DNA from: JALHST01 sp038316335
GTDB taxonomy: Bacteria; Bacteroidota; Bacteroidia; Flavobacteriales; Flavobacteriaceae
Direction of reading: 5' to 3'
Length of the DNA stretch: 30,442 nt
Assembly (NCBI GenBank): GCA_038316335.1
Contig: JBBQAM010000049.1
Location: 1-30,442, forward strand
Part shown: in pieces, positions 22,230 to 30,442 of the stretch
How the letters are laid out: the number at the start of each line of letters is the position of its first letter
How positions within the stretch are numbered: position 1 is the stretch's first letter
Notes under the pieces: generated by a model
Told to the model about the DNA's origin: nothing
Databases searched by the model: none
The model's input: only the letters and a program-made list of their open reading frames with translations
Program-made: the position numbers and the translations under genes

Positions 22230-25200
22230 ATGGATGTTATGAAGCAAACTTTTAGATTCAGAGTTGCCCTCCTTGTTTTTTTCCTAGCGAGCAATCTTAT
22301 TTTTTCACAAGAAAAAACGATTTCAGGGGTGGTTACAGATGAGGAAAACATGCCTTTACCTGGCGCGAATGTACTCGTGAAGAGTACGACTTTTGGAACA
22401 CAGACAGACTTTGATGGTTCGTTTACGATTGAAGCTGCTCAAGGTCAGACCCTCGTATTTAGTTATTTAGGTCTGAAAACCCAGGAGCGAACAATTAGCT
22501 CCACGAATATTATAAATGTTCAGATGGAAGAAGATGCCGAAGCGCTACAGGAAGTCGTGGTAACCGCCTTGGGCATTAAAAAGGAAAAACAGGCGCTCGG
22601 CTATGCGGTATCCGAGGTTAATTCAGAAGAGATCGAACAGCAATCCCAAGGAGATATTGCAAGGATTTTGACGGGGAAGGCTTCTGGGGTACAGATCAAT
22701 CAACAAAGTGGTCTTTCAGGCTCCGGTACCAATATTGTTATACGAGGTTTAAATTCATTTAGTACAAGCAATCAGGCCTTGTTCATCGTTGATGGGGTCC
22801 CTTTTAGTGGAGACACCAATTCTCAGGGCAGACAAGGCGACCGAAATGATTTTGTCAACGGTAATAATGGCTCTAGTCGTTTTTTGGACCTTGACCCCAA
22901 CACCATTGAAAGCGTGAATGTTCTGAAAGGTTTGGCCGCTGCCACCTTATATGGCTCCCAGGGTAAAAACGGGGTTATCCTAATTACCACCAAGGGGGGT
23001 GCCACAGGGTCAAAAAAGCCTAAAAATGAAATTTCGGTGACCTCTTCACTATTTTTTAATGAGATTGCCTCCCTTCCCGATTATCAGAATTCGTATGGCG
23101 GGGGTTTTGATCAGGCTTTCGGATGGTTCTTTAGTAACTGGGGACCCAGATTTACCAAGGAGGGTGTTGATGGATGGGGTAATGATCCAGCCTTTGATGC
23201 CAATGGTACGTTGCCACACCCCTATTCAACGGCGCAGGCTGCGACAGGAGTGCCACAGGCATTTCCTGAATTCCAGGGAGTTAGATACCAATGGAAGCCA
23301 TATAATAGTGTTAAAAATTTTTTTAGGACAGGTACAGTGGTGAATACCTCGCTGAATGCCAGGGGAAGTTCGGAAGATGGTAAAATAGCGTATAATCTTA
23401 ACTACGGGCACTTAAAGGACGAAGGGTTTACCCCTGGGAATTCGGTTGCTAGAAACAATTTAAGTATTGGGGGAAGTGCCGAATTAACCAATCGTTTCAC
23501 CGTATCGGGTACCCTTAATTATTCTCGGACCGACTTTAAATCGCCCCCTGTAGCGCTTAGTCAAGGAAATGGTGCGACAGGAACCGGCTCATCGGCCTTC
23601 GGTGATCTTTGGTTTACCCCAAGAAATGTGGACATTCAAAGTCTGCCCTATGAAAATCCCGTAACAGGAAGCAGTGTTTACTATCGACAAACGAACGACA
23701 TTCAGAATCCGTTATGGACCCTTGCCAATTCAGGCAGTCGTCAATTAACAAATAGGACCTTTGGAAACGCTAGTATTAGTTATGAGCTGAATGATAATTT
23801 AAGTTTCACGTATCGGGTGGGATTGGATATCTACAATGAATACAATGTGAACTATCAAAACAAAGGGGGTGTAAACTCGAATAGCGGCGACGCCCGATTA
23901 TTGAGTGGTATTTTTGAAACTTGGAACAATGTAAACACCATTTGGGACCATAACCTTGTGCTCACAGGCGATTATCCGCTTTCCGATAAAATAGGGTTTT
24001 CCTTTAATTTGGGGGCTACTTCAAGAAGGGAAGATTATAATCGTAACGGAGTATCAAGTGATGGCCAACAAGTTTTTAATGTCTTAAAACATTTTAACTT
24101 TCTGAACAATGAGGAAATTGAATTTACTTCCTTGCGCAATTTGGTTGGGATGTACGGGGAACTCAATTTTGATTATGACCGGTATCTGTACATTACACTT
24201 TCCGGGCGTAACGATTGGGCCTCCAATTTCGATAAGGCCAATCGGTCCTTGTTCTATCCGAGTGCTAGTTTATCCTTTATTCCTACGCAACTGTTTGAAG
24301 GGATCAAAAGTGAAAAAGGCCTGAACTATCTAAAAATAAGGGCAGGTTATGGCACTTCTGCTGGCTTTAATACGTTGAATCCGTACCCGATTGCTTCGAC
24401 GCTGATATTAGTAACCAATGATACTCAGGACAGTTCGGGGCGAAATGTCGTTACGAATACATCGGGACCAACACTCGGCAACCCCAATTTAAAACCAGAA
24501 ACGTTATCAGAGATCGAATTGGGAATCGAATCGGCTTTCCTTATGAATCGTGTTACACTCGATTTGTCAATCTACAATAGGATAACCAAGGATTTGATCG
24601 TAAATAGGCCTTTGGATCCGATAACCGGGTTTACGAATACCGACACAAACGTTGGTCAAATCGATGGAAAGGGCATTGAATTGGATCTTGGGGTCTTCTG
24701 GGTGAAAAGCAAGAATGATGGATTCTCTTGGAATTCGAACCTGAACTTTACGGCCAACAAAACAAAAGTTACCGATTTAGGATTGGATACAGAACGAGTG
24801 GTTTATTCTGGTTTTGGAAACTTGGGAAATGCTGCGATACCTGGAGAACCTTTAGGCGTGTTCTATGGATCTCGGGTTGCCCGGGATCCTGCCACGGGGG
24901 CGTATTTGGTTGATGCGAACGGCAATTACCTGCAAGATCAACAAGACGGCATTATTGGGGATCCGAATCCCGATTGGATCGGAAATCTTAGTAATTCGAT
25001 TTCCTATAAGAATTTCACATTGGGCTTTCAATTAAATTATGTACAAGGCGGGGACGTATACTCAAGTACCATTGCAACCTTGCTTGGTCGCGGCCTTATT
25101 CCTGAGACTACGAACAGAAGGGAAACTTTTGTACTCAAAGGATTGGGCCCTAATGGGCAACCTAACAATGTTCAGATAAACAATTCTGACTTCTACTTTA

Positions 25201-25496
25201 CCAATGTGCTCTTTGGCCCAAGCGAGCTGCAAGTATTTGATGCGACCACAATACGATTGCAAGAATGTTCGCTTGCCTATTCCTTACCTACCAAATTCTT
25301 GGATAGAACACCCTTCGGATCACTCTCCTTCACCGTTTCAGGTTACAACCTTTGGTACGAAGCCATTAATACCCCCAAGGGAGCGAATTTTGACCCTAAT
25401 ACCTCGGGTACCGGGGTTGGCAACGGAGTCGGGTTTGACTTTTTAAACGGACCGAGCTCCAGAAGATATGGTTTAAGCATCAAGGCAACATTTTAA
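22230..25496 (+). CDS. SusC/RagA family TonB-dependent outer-membrane receptor
   Basis: The 1088-residue transporter begins with a signal peptide (about 1-30, ending LIFSQ), then a CarboxypepD_reg-like domain (about 31-115, ISGVVTDEENMPLPGANVLV). The SusC signature EVVVTALGIKKEKQALGYAV follows, then the plug (NIVIRGLNSFSTSNQALFIV, DGVPF) and a long beta-barrel ending in a C-terminal phenylalanine (LSIKATF). It imports a large ligand with the SusD partner encoded immediately downstream (TAATG junction). ATG 22230 or ATG 22239 could start it; the second gives the more usual MKQTF. The substrate is not evident, since no glycoside hydrolase or peptidase gene is in the same operon. Confidence 0.95.
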   Translation: MDVMKQTFRFRVALLVFFLASNLIFSQEKTISGVVTDEENMPLPGANVLVKSTTFGTQTDFDGSFTIEAAQGQTLVFSYLGLKTQERTISSTNIINVQMEEDAEALQEVVVTALGIKKEKQALGYAVSEVNSEEIEQQSQGDIARILTGKASGVQINQQSGLSGSGTNIVIRGLNSFSTSNQALFIVDGVPFSGDTNSQGRQGDRNDFVNGNNGSSRFLDLDPNTIESVNVLKGLAAATLYGSQGKNGVILITTKGGATGSKKPKNEISVTSSLFFNEIASLPDYQNSYGGGFDQAFGWFFSNWGPRFTKEGVDGWGNDPAFDANGTLPHPYSTAQAATGVPQAFPEFQGVRYQWKPYNSVKNFFRTGTVVNTSLNARGSSEDGKIAYNLNYGHLKDEGFTPGNSVARNNLSIGGSAELTNRFTVSGTLNYSRTDFKSPPVALSQGNGATGTGSSAFGDLWFTPRNVDIQSLPYENPVTGSSVYYRQTNDIQNPLWTLANSGSRQLTNRTFGNASISYELNDNLSFTYRVGLDIYNEYNVNYQNKGGVNSNSGDARLLSGIFETWNNVNTIWDHNLVLTGDYPLSDKIGFSFNLGATSRREDYNRNGVSSDGQQVFNVLKHFNFLNNEEIEFTSLRNLVGMYGELNFDYDRYLYITLSGRNDWASNFDKANRSLFYPSASLSFIPTQLFEGIKSEKGLNYLKIRAGYGTSAGFNTLNPYPIASTLILVTNDTQDSSGRNVVTNTSGPTLGNPNLKPETLSEIELGIESAFLMNRVTLDLSIYNRITKDLIVNRPLDPITGFTNTDTNVGQIDGKGIELDLGVFWVKSKNDGFSWNSNLNFTANKTKVTDLGLDTERVVYSGFGNLGNAAIPGEPLGVFYGSRVARDPATGAYLVDANGNYLQDQQDGIIGDPNPDWIGNLSNSISYKNFTLGFQLNYVQGGDVYSSTIATLLGRGLIPETTNRRETFVLKGLGPNGQPNNVQINNSDFYFTNVLFGPSELQVFDATTIRLQECSLAYSLPTKFLDRTPFGSLSFTVSGYNLWYEAINTPKGANFDPNTSGTGVGNGVGFDFLNGPSSRRYGLSIKATF

Positions 25497-27235
25497 TGAA
25501 AATAAATTTAAAGATGAAAAATAGATATAAATCCATTATACGACTATTCGGAATTTCGATGTTATTGATGACGGGATGCGAATCAACTGAACTTGACATC
25601 ACCCAAGACCCGAATGCGCTGTCGTCAAATCAGGCAAATGTGGACTTTTTTTTAAATTCCATCCAAGAGGATTTTGTGCGTCAATTGGAGGGAGATGCAG
25701 ATTTTAGTGCAAATGACAACTGGGCGTCAGGAGGATCCACGTTGGGTGACGGACTATCCATACACGGCTCGGAACTGACTCGATTGACGGCTCTGACTAA
25801 TGGGAACTCCCAAAATTATAAATCGGCATATCAGGATAGCGATTTTGATGACGAATGGGCAAATGCCTTCACAGGTATCATAAAGGATATACGATTAATG
25901 ACTCCTTTAGCCCAGGCCGCTGGCCAAAACAGGCATATAGGCATTACCCAGTTTATAGAGGCTTATGTAATCGTTTCAATGGTCGATTTCTTTGGGGATA
26001 TTCCATATTCGGAGGGCTTCCAAGGGGAGGAGGGCATTCTTAACCCGGTTGTAGATAGTGGCGCATCGATCTATGAAGCCGCATTGGGCCTTTTGGACCA
26101 GGCCATTGTTAATTTCACCAATGAATCGGCGGCAGATCCCGCAGCGGACGTTTTCTATAATAATGATTATTCGAAATGGGTAAAGGCGGCCAACACGCTG
26201 AAAATGCGAATCTATTTACAAAGACGACTTGTTGATACCAATGCCCAGGCAAGTTTTAATGCGATTGTAAATTCTGGCAATTATATAACGAGTCCTGATG
26301 AGGATTTTCAATACAATTGGCCAGGGACAAGTCCGTCAAATCCAGATACACGGCATCCAAGATATGGCCTAAACTATACGGCTGCCGGTGTTGGGGATTT
26401 TCAGTCGAATTGGTTGATGAACTTGCTGCAAACCTCTAATGATCCGCGCATCCGATATTATTTTTATCGTCAGACGAATGCTGTACCAGGACAAGAAATT
26501 CCGCCAAACCAAGCAACGATACGATGTTCAACACAGACCCCGCCCCAACACTACCTAGATGGCGGCTATACATTTTGTAGTCTTCCAAATGGATATTGGG
26601 GTAGGGACCATGGCCAAAATGATGGGCGTGATCCTGACGGCTTTTTTGTTACCGCTTGGGGAGTATATCCTGCAGGAGGGAGGTTTGATGATGACCGATT
26701 CACAGGGGTTTCACCGGTTACAGGTGGCGGAGGTGCAGGCGTTACGCAAATCCTGACTGATACATGGGTCGAGTTTATGAAGTCTGAAATGGCCATGGCC
26801 AACGGCAATTTGGCCGATGCCAAGACATTTTTGATCAATGGAATTACAAAATCTATTGCCAAGGTACAATCCTTTGGGCCACTAGATCCCGATGCGGATC
26901 TGTCATTTGCACCAACAACCGCCCAAGTATCCGCCTATACCAACACCATCGCCTCAAACTGGGATTCAGCGACAAGTAGTGGCAAATGGGACGTTCTCGG
27001 AGAGCAATTTTTTATCGCCGTCTTCGGTAATGGGGTAGAATCCTATAATTTCTATCGAAGAACCGGTTATCCTACAACGTTGCAACCGAACAGATCACCG
27101 TCACCAGGTGTGTTCCCAAGATCAATGTACTATCCCTCGAATGTAGTTACAACCAACTCGAATATAAGCCAAAAGCCAGACCAGACACAACCTGTTTTTT
27201 GGGATACTAATGCTTCCGCTCCAATTGCTAATTAG
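25496..27235 (+). CDS. SusD/RagB family nutrient-binding outer-membrane lipoprotein (SusD-like_2 type)
   Basis: The product has up to 579 residues. The lipobox LLMTGC places the lipidated Cys at residue 28. After it, STELDITQDPNALSSNQANV and FFLNSIQEDFV have the pattern of the SusD-like_2 branch (PF12771 type), and IEAYVIVSMVDFFGDIPYSE is the conserved TPR-helix segment of SusD proteins. It caps the SusC barrel on the cell surface and captures the ligand. The first ATG shares one base with the susC stop (TAATG); a second ATG at 25514 gives a more typical signal peptide, so the true start may be 18 bases later. It belongs to the susC-susD-lipoprotein operon. Confidence 0.93.
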   Translation: MKINLKMKNRYKSIIRLFGISMLLMTGCESTELDITQDPNALSSNQANVDFFLNSIQEDFVRQLEGDADFSANDNWASGGSTLGDGLSIHGSELTRLTALTNGNSQNYKSAYQDSDFDDEWANAFTGIIKDIRLMTPLAQAAGQNRHIGITQFIEAYVIVSMVDFFGDIPYSEGFQGEEGILNPVVDSGASIYEAALGLLDQAIVNFTNESAADPAADVFYNNDYSKWVKAANTLKMRIYLQRRLVDTNAQASFNAIVNSGNYITSPDEDFQYNWPGTSPSNPDTRHPRYGLNYTAAGVGDFQSNWLMNLLQTSNDPRIRYYFYRQTNAVPGQEIPPNQATIRCSTQTPPQHYLDGGYTFCSLPNGYWGRDHGQNDGRDPDGFFVTAWGVYPAGGRFDDDRFTGVSPVTGGGGAGVTQILTDTWVEFMKSEMAMANGNLADAKTFLINGITKSIAKVQSFGPLDPDADLSFAPTTAQVSAYTNTIASNWDSATSSGKWDVLGEQFFIAVFGNGVESYNFYRRTGYPTTLQPNRSPSPGVFPRSMYYPSNVVTTNSNISQKPDQTQPVFWDTNASAPIAN

Positions 27236-27254
27236 ATTAATCAAATAAAAACTT

Positions 27255-28145
27255 ATGAAAAATTTTATTAAATATTTATCGATAGCATTGATAATGTTTC
27301 TTGCTTCATGTTCCACTGAGGAAAAGACTGTGGATGATGTTATAGACAATGTTGGTAGGGGATCTATTCTAAGAACACTTGCCGTTCCTAGTCCCACTTT
27401 TGATTTTAACGATACATCCTCCCAGTGGACGGTAACTTTGGAAGAACAGGATTCGGAAGATGGGGTCTTATTTTCCGAAGTGGAGGTATATGTTCAGTTA
27501 TTGAGTACTAATGGCAATAGTGAGGAGATGCTTGTAAAGACGATTCCTGCCTCCGAGTTTTCTGACGGGCCGTTTGGTCTGCCACGAGCAGATGTTTCCT
27601 TAACGCTGTCAAGTGTATTGTCTACCCTTGGGTTACAATCAGGAGATTTTGCAAGCGAAGATCAGTTTAACATAAGACTTAATCTAAAACTGACCAATGG
27701 GCAGACCTTTACAAATACCGACGTTAACCCCAATATATCGGGAGGTCAATTTTTTCAATCACCTTTTAATTACCGAGCACAGTTTTTCTGCGCTTTGACA
27801 GATGCGTCAATTTTCAATGGCGATTATACAGTTGTGGCAGATGCTTGGGCCGATTACGCACCAGGCGACATAATTCCGGTAGCATTGGGGGACGACCCAT
27901 ATACGTTTAGGATACTTTCCACCAAAAATCCATTTATCAACAATACCGATACATCCTATATCGAAGTAACCATTAATCCGGAAGACGGAAGTGTTACTGC
28001 CGCATCCAATGAATCTTTTGATTATGGCGTTCCCATAGATGTACTTGGAGTCGGTTCTGTTGGCACGTGTACCGGCGATATTAATCTGGTTCTGAATTTT
28101 GTGGGTTATGCAGAAAAGCAGCAATTTACTCTGAGGAAAAACTGA
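27255..28145 (+). CDS. SusE-position surface lipoprotein of unknown function
   Basis: The 296-residue protein begins MKNFIKYLSIALIMFLASCS, with Cys19 as the lipidation site followed by the acidic STEEKTVDD, which fits surface-exposed lipoprotein signals of Bacteroidota. The mature part is rich in beta strands, with no catalytic motif I recognise: an N-terminal module (FDFNDTSSQWTVTLEEQDSE) and a C-terminal module (ALTDASIFNGDYTVVADAWA) containing two cysteines (in FFCALTD and GTCTGD) that may form a disulfide. It starts 19 bases after the susD stop, so it is the third gene of the operon and likely an accessory ligand-binding lipoprotein, as SusE/SusF are. The binding role is inferred from position only. 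Confidence 0.8.
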   Translation: MKNFIKYLSIALIMFLASCSTEEKTVDDVIDNVGRGSILRTLAVPSPTFDFNDTSSQWTVTLEEQDSEDGVLFSEVEVYVQLLSTNGNSEEMLVKTIPASEFSDGPFGLPRADVSLTLSSVLSTLGLQSGDFASEDQFNIRLNLKLTNGQTFTNTDVNPNISGGQFFQSPFNYRAQFFCALTDASIFNGDYTVVADAWADYAPGDIIPVALGDDPYTFRILSTKNPFINNTDTSYIEVTINPEDGSVTAASNESFDYGVPIDVLGVGSVGTCTGDINLVLNFVGYAEKQQFTLRKN

Positions 28146-28204
28146 TTTTACAATTATTATTCGAACTAAAATAAAAGTTAAATATAGAGATTCCATGAAG
28201 TTTC

Positions 28205-28212
28205 TAATTTTG
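28205..28212 (+). promoter_or_regulatory. Candidate -7 promoter element for the secreted protein gene at 28314
   Basis: TAATTTTG matches TAnnTTTG, 101 bases before the ATG, and implies a leader of about 95 bases. There is no clear -33 partner. Confidence 0.35.
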
Positions 28213-28313
28213 TACCATCAAAAGCCAATAAACGAAATGTTTTCCGGATAGTTTTAAATGGGGAGATACACCTCATCTTTTTGCTTAAAGTTCATAACGC
28301 GTTATTTACTGCA

Positions 28314-29060
28314 ATGAAAAATATTGGTTTTGTACTTATTTTAAGTGTTCTGGAAAGCTTTATTTTTTATGGACAAGGCAAGGATTTAGGGAAGCGCGCA
28401 GCCTATACACAATATGCCACTTCTGGTGCTGAGGCGGCCTTATCCGAACTACTTGTAAAAAATTTGGGAAAGCCAGTGGGTGTAGGTGCCGAAGCCCACA
28501 TCAAGGGTTCGCCTTATTTTAATGAAATATTTGTGTTGGGTCAGGTTCTTTACGAGGATTTCCCGGTTGACACATTGTATATGAGATATAATGCCTATCA
28601 AGACGAAATACAGATTAAAAAGACCCAAAATGAGCGTGAACCATTTCAAGCCTTAATAAAAAGTAGCAGTGTCTCCTGTAATTTGAACCATGTTGATATT
28701 GTGTTTAGGGATTTTCGTATCGGGAGGAACGAATTTCAAAAAGGCTATTTATTCAAGCTGGTACAAGGGAAGGAATATTCGCTTTATGCGAGAAAATTTA
28801 AAAGACTCAGGCCTGGGAAGAAGGCGTCGAATTCCTTGGCCAAAAGTATCGATCCCAGGTTTATCGAGGAAATCGATTATTATATGGTGGCCCCTGAAAG
28901 TACTGTAATAGTTCGTATTCCAAATCCGAAGCGAAAATTTTTGAAATTATTTAGGACTCGTGACAGGGAACTAGTTAATAGTGCAATCCAGAAATTTAAG
29001 TACGGCACTGCTTATGAAAATGAACTGCTCCAGCTTTTCAGATCGTTAAACGACCAGTAA
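28314..29060 (+). CDS. Secreted protein of unknown function
   Basis: The 248-residue protein begins with a signal peptide (MKNIGFVLILSVLESFIFYG) and has no lipobox. The body contains AHIKGSPYFNEIFVLGQVLY and LYMRYNAYQDEIQIKKTQNE, then YYMVAPESTVIVRIPNPKRK and a basic C-terminal helix. This layout (a 'GSPYFNE...', 'RYN.Y.DE...' pattern) resembles a common but unnamed flavobacterial exported family; I cannot assign a function. ATG 28314 is chosen over an upstream TTG because it begins exactly at the signal peptide. It lies 168 bases after the Sus-associated lipoprotein and probably has its own promoter. A terminator lies 163 bases downstream of its stop. Confidence 0.78.
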   Translation: MKNIGFVLILSVLESFIFYGQGKDLGKRAAYTQYATSGAEAALSELLVKNLGKPVGVGAEAHIKGSPYFNEIFVLGQVLYEDFPVDTLYMRYNAYQDEIQIKKTQNEREPFQALIKSSSVSCNLNHVDIVFRDFRIGRNEFQKGYLFKLVQGKEYSLYARKFKRLRPGKKASNSLAKSIDPRFIEEIDYYMVAPESTVIVRIPNPKRKFLKLFRTRDRELVNSAIQKFKYGTAYENELLQLFRSLNDQ

Positions 29061-29222
29061 CCCATTATAGGTGTCATCATTTTACTCATCCCTATAAAAT
29101 GTGTTTTCGCATCATTTATAGATTCGTTCATATCATTTCTCTTTTAATAAAAACGGTTGGCCCTATATTAGTAGTTCAAATAGTAAAATGGTTCTCATTT
29201 TTGATTATTTGAATTAGCTATT

Positions 29223-29255
29223 AAGGGGTCGCATAATATGCCGACCCCTTTTTTT
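29223..29255 (+). terminator. Rho-independent terminator
   Basis: AAGGGGTCG (29223-29231) pairs perfectly with CGACCCCTT (29242-29250) around a 10-base loop and is followed by a T-run to 29255. It most likely ends the transcript of the secreted protein gene at 28314. Confidence 0.85.
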
Positions 29256-29439
29256 GGCCCGTTTTTATTTGGCATCTAATACGATCTATATTAAAACCTT
29301 TAATTGAAAGACGGTTTTTGCTCTTCGAGATTATTTGTCCTCTTGTTTTTTATAAAGGTGCTTACCTCCTGAAATTATTCTCGTATGGGAAATACTTTAC
29401 GAAGTTTTATTTTTTTGTGGGTATTGCGCATCGCTGATT

Positions 29440-29509
29440 GGGAAATCCACGACCGTGATGCTCGCGCTAGCTGCGGGAAATGCACGAGCGTGATGCTCGC
29501 GCTAGCTGG
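29440..29509. repeat. GC-rich 35-bp tandem repeat, two copies
   Basis: Units 29440-29474 and 29475-29509 are aligned directly end to end. Both contain GTGATGCTCGCGCTAGCTG, and their first halves differ at only a few positions. Each unit holds a short dyad (CGAGC-GTGAT-GCTCG in the second). Immediately after, GGGCAA (29508-29513) pairs with TTGCCC (29520-29525). The base composition is clearly richer in GC than the flanks, suggesting a dispersed repeat inserted in this gap. Confidence 0.75.
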
Positions 29510-29671
29510 GCAATGCGGGTTGCCCGGTCGTTCCTACGAACCTTGATGTTTTACAAGTAAGGAAGCCTAAAGCCGTATTGTTACATCTTCTCAAATGATA
29601 ATGAGATAAAAATTCCTTCTCAAATACCCAATCATGGTAAAATCGTTTCTTAAAATGTACTGATAGATCCG

Positions 29672-29679
29672 TACTTTTG
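29672..29679 (+). promoter_or_regulatory. Candidate promoter for the HAD hydrolase gene
   Basis: TACTTTTG matches the -7 consensus TAnnTTTG, 33 bases before the ATG. TTTC at 29646-29649 is a near -33 element with a 22-base spacer, making this one of the better candidate promoters in the window. Confidence 0.5.
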
Positions 29680-29712
29680 TAGTGTTAACGTAAAGGCATT
29701 TAGCCAAGAAGT

Positions 29713-30442
29713 ATGAAAAAAGGATTTTTAATAGATATGGATGGGGTCATCTACAGTGGGGATACCATGATCGATGGGGCAGATGCATTTATTGCAGCCT
29801 TGCAAAAGGCAAAAATCCCCTTTTTGTTCATGACGAACAATAGTCAGCGCACCCCTTTGGATACGGTAAACAAGGTGGCTAAAATGGGGATCAAGATCAA
29901 GGAGGAAAATGTATACTCCAGTGCAATGGCAACAGCCTGGTTCCTGTCTTTTATGAAGCCACAAGGTACGGCATATGTCTTGGGAGAAGGCGGTTTGATT
30001 ACCAGCTTGCACCAACAGGGGTATACCTTGGTCAACCAAGACCCTGATTTCGTCGTCGTTGGGGAAGGCCGAAATTTTACGTTGGAAATGGTCAACAATG
30101 CGGTCGATATGATTCTTTCAGGTTCAAAGCTCATCGCCACCAACCTCGATCCTTCGCCGAAGAAGAAAGGATGGACCAATCTTGGCATCAAGGCCATCGT
30201 AGCCATGCTCGAGGAGGCTACGGGCAAAAAGGCGTTTTCGGTGGGTAAACCAAGTCCTGTGATGATGCGTGCCGCCCGGAAAACACTCGGTTTGGAGGCC
30301 AGGGAGACCATCATTATCGGCGACACTATGGATACCGATATTCTTGGAGGGGTCCAACTGGGATATACCACAATATTGACACTTTCCGGAGTATCCAAAA
30401 AACATACCTTAGACGATTTTCCGTTCAAACCTGATTTGGTCA
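29713..30442 (+). CDS. HAD-IIA family hydrolase, NagD-like (3' end missing)
   Basis: The frame opens at ATG 29713 and runs off the right edge after 243 codons. It shows all HAD motifs: motif I FLIDMDGVIYSG with Asp8 and Asp10, motif II FLFMTNNSQRTP, motif III VGKPSPVMMRAARKTLG and motif IV IIIGDTMDTDILGG. The cap between motifs II and III (VYSSAMATAWFLS ... VVVGEGRNFTLEMVN) is of the C2 type found in NagD, PNPase-like and 4-nitrophenylphosphatase relatives, so it probably dephosphorylates small phosphorylated metabolites in the cytoplasm. About 15-25 residues are likely missing. The substrate cannot be told. Confidence 0.9.
   Translation, partial: MKKGFLIDMDGVIYSGDTMIDGADAFIAALQKAKIPFLFMTNNSQRTPLDTVNKVAKMGIKIKEENVYSSAMATAWFLSFMKPQGTAYVLGEGGLITSLHQQGYTLVNQDPDFVVVGEGRNFTLEMVNNAVDMILSGSKLIATNLDPSPKKKGWTNLGIKAIVAMLEEATGKKAFSVGKPSPVMMRAARKTLGLEARETIIIGDTMDTDILGGVQLGYTTILTLSGVSKKHTLDDFPFKPDLV

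Larger units (their letters stand above)
29061..29712. other. 652-base intergenic region with terminator, GC-rich tandem repeat and promoter
   Basis: No convincing gene is present. From left to right it holds an AT-rich 160-base stretch without recognised content, a terminator (29223-29255), another AT-rich stretch, a GC-rich island with a 35-bp tandem duplication and a hairpin (29440-29525), and a promoter box for the HAD gene (29672-29679). A 53-codon frame crosses the island (29385-29546) but looks like a by-product of the repeat. Confidence 0.6.

Noticed and set aside
28195..28251. An 18-codon frame ahead of the secreted protein gene as a possible leader peptide
   Set aside because: It overlaps the candidate promoter box, has no regulatory residue run, and is within chance length.
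29440..29509. Tandem repeat considered as a CRISPR array
   Set aside because: Only two units, directly adjacent with no spacers, and no cas genes in the window.
29385..29546. A 53-codon rightward frame crossing the GC-rich tandem repeat
   Set aside because: Its apparent content comes from translating the repeat; no start signal, no known family, and the repeat itself is a simpler explanation.
29844..30428. A 194-codon leftward frame at the right edge
   Set aside because: It is antisense to the HAD hydrolase, whose four motifs prove the other strand is coding.

Overview
The window looks like chromosomal DNA from a marine-type member of the Flavobacteriaceae (Bacteroidota). The evidence is a SusC/SusD outer-membrane uptake pair, a secreted metalloprotease with a C-terminal type IX secretion (T9SS) sorting domain, a DUF4286 protein, many lipoproteins with short lipoboxes, weak Shine-Dalgarno signals, and several start regions preceded by the Bacteroidota -7 element TAnnTTTG. 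I cannot name the genus from sequence alone.

Layout. Bases 1-483 hold the C-terminus of a hemolysin-like acyltransferase and a short secreted reading frame broken at a run of nine G. Bases 464-2324 are a leftward arsenic-type cluster: arsR, a DUF6428 gene, a GNAT acetyltransferase and thioredoxin-type arsC. No arsenite efflux pump is present in it. Bases 2371-3703 carry a TM2 membrane protein, a VOC protein and a DUF1801 protein. Bases 3914-11235 are a long leftward housekeeping series read as serS, a TPR protein, a DUF4286-gamma-glutamylcyclotransferase fusion, rsmA, mgtE and a D-2-hydroxyacid dehydrogenase. A rightward VOC gene and leftward ribF follow.

Bases 12703-17176 contain a large exported zinc metalloprotease translationally coupled to a lipoprotein. 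Converging on it is the leftward operon prs-rplY-pth, whose leader contains a perfect 20-bp palindrome and a second hairpin. A tRNA-Leu(CAA) with a strong terminator comes next. Bases 20101-28145 form an uptake locus: a LytTR response regulator and LytS-type histidine kinase (leftward) diverge from susC, susD and a third lipoprotein gene (rightward). An orphan secreted protein follows. The only gene-poor stretch longer than 300 bases, 29061-29712, holds a terminator and a GC-rich tandem repeat with hairpins. The window ends inside a NagD-like HAD phosphatase.

Most of the region is ordinary core flavobacterial sequence. The items most worth a second look are the poly-G frameshift, the pump-less arsenic cluster, the DUF4286-cyclotransferase fusion, the structured prs leader, the two-component/Sus pairing, the protease-lipoprotein pair and the GC-rich intergenic repeat. 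I found no CRISPR array, transposase, integrase or recognisable defence system.
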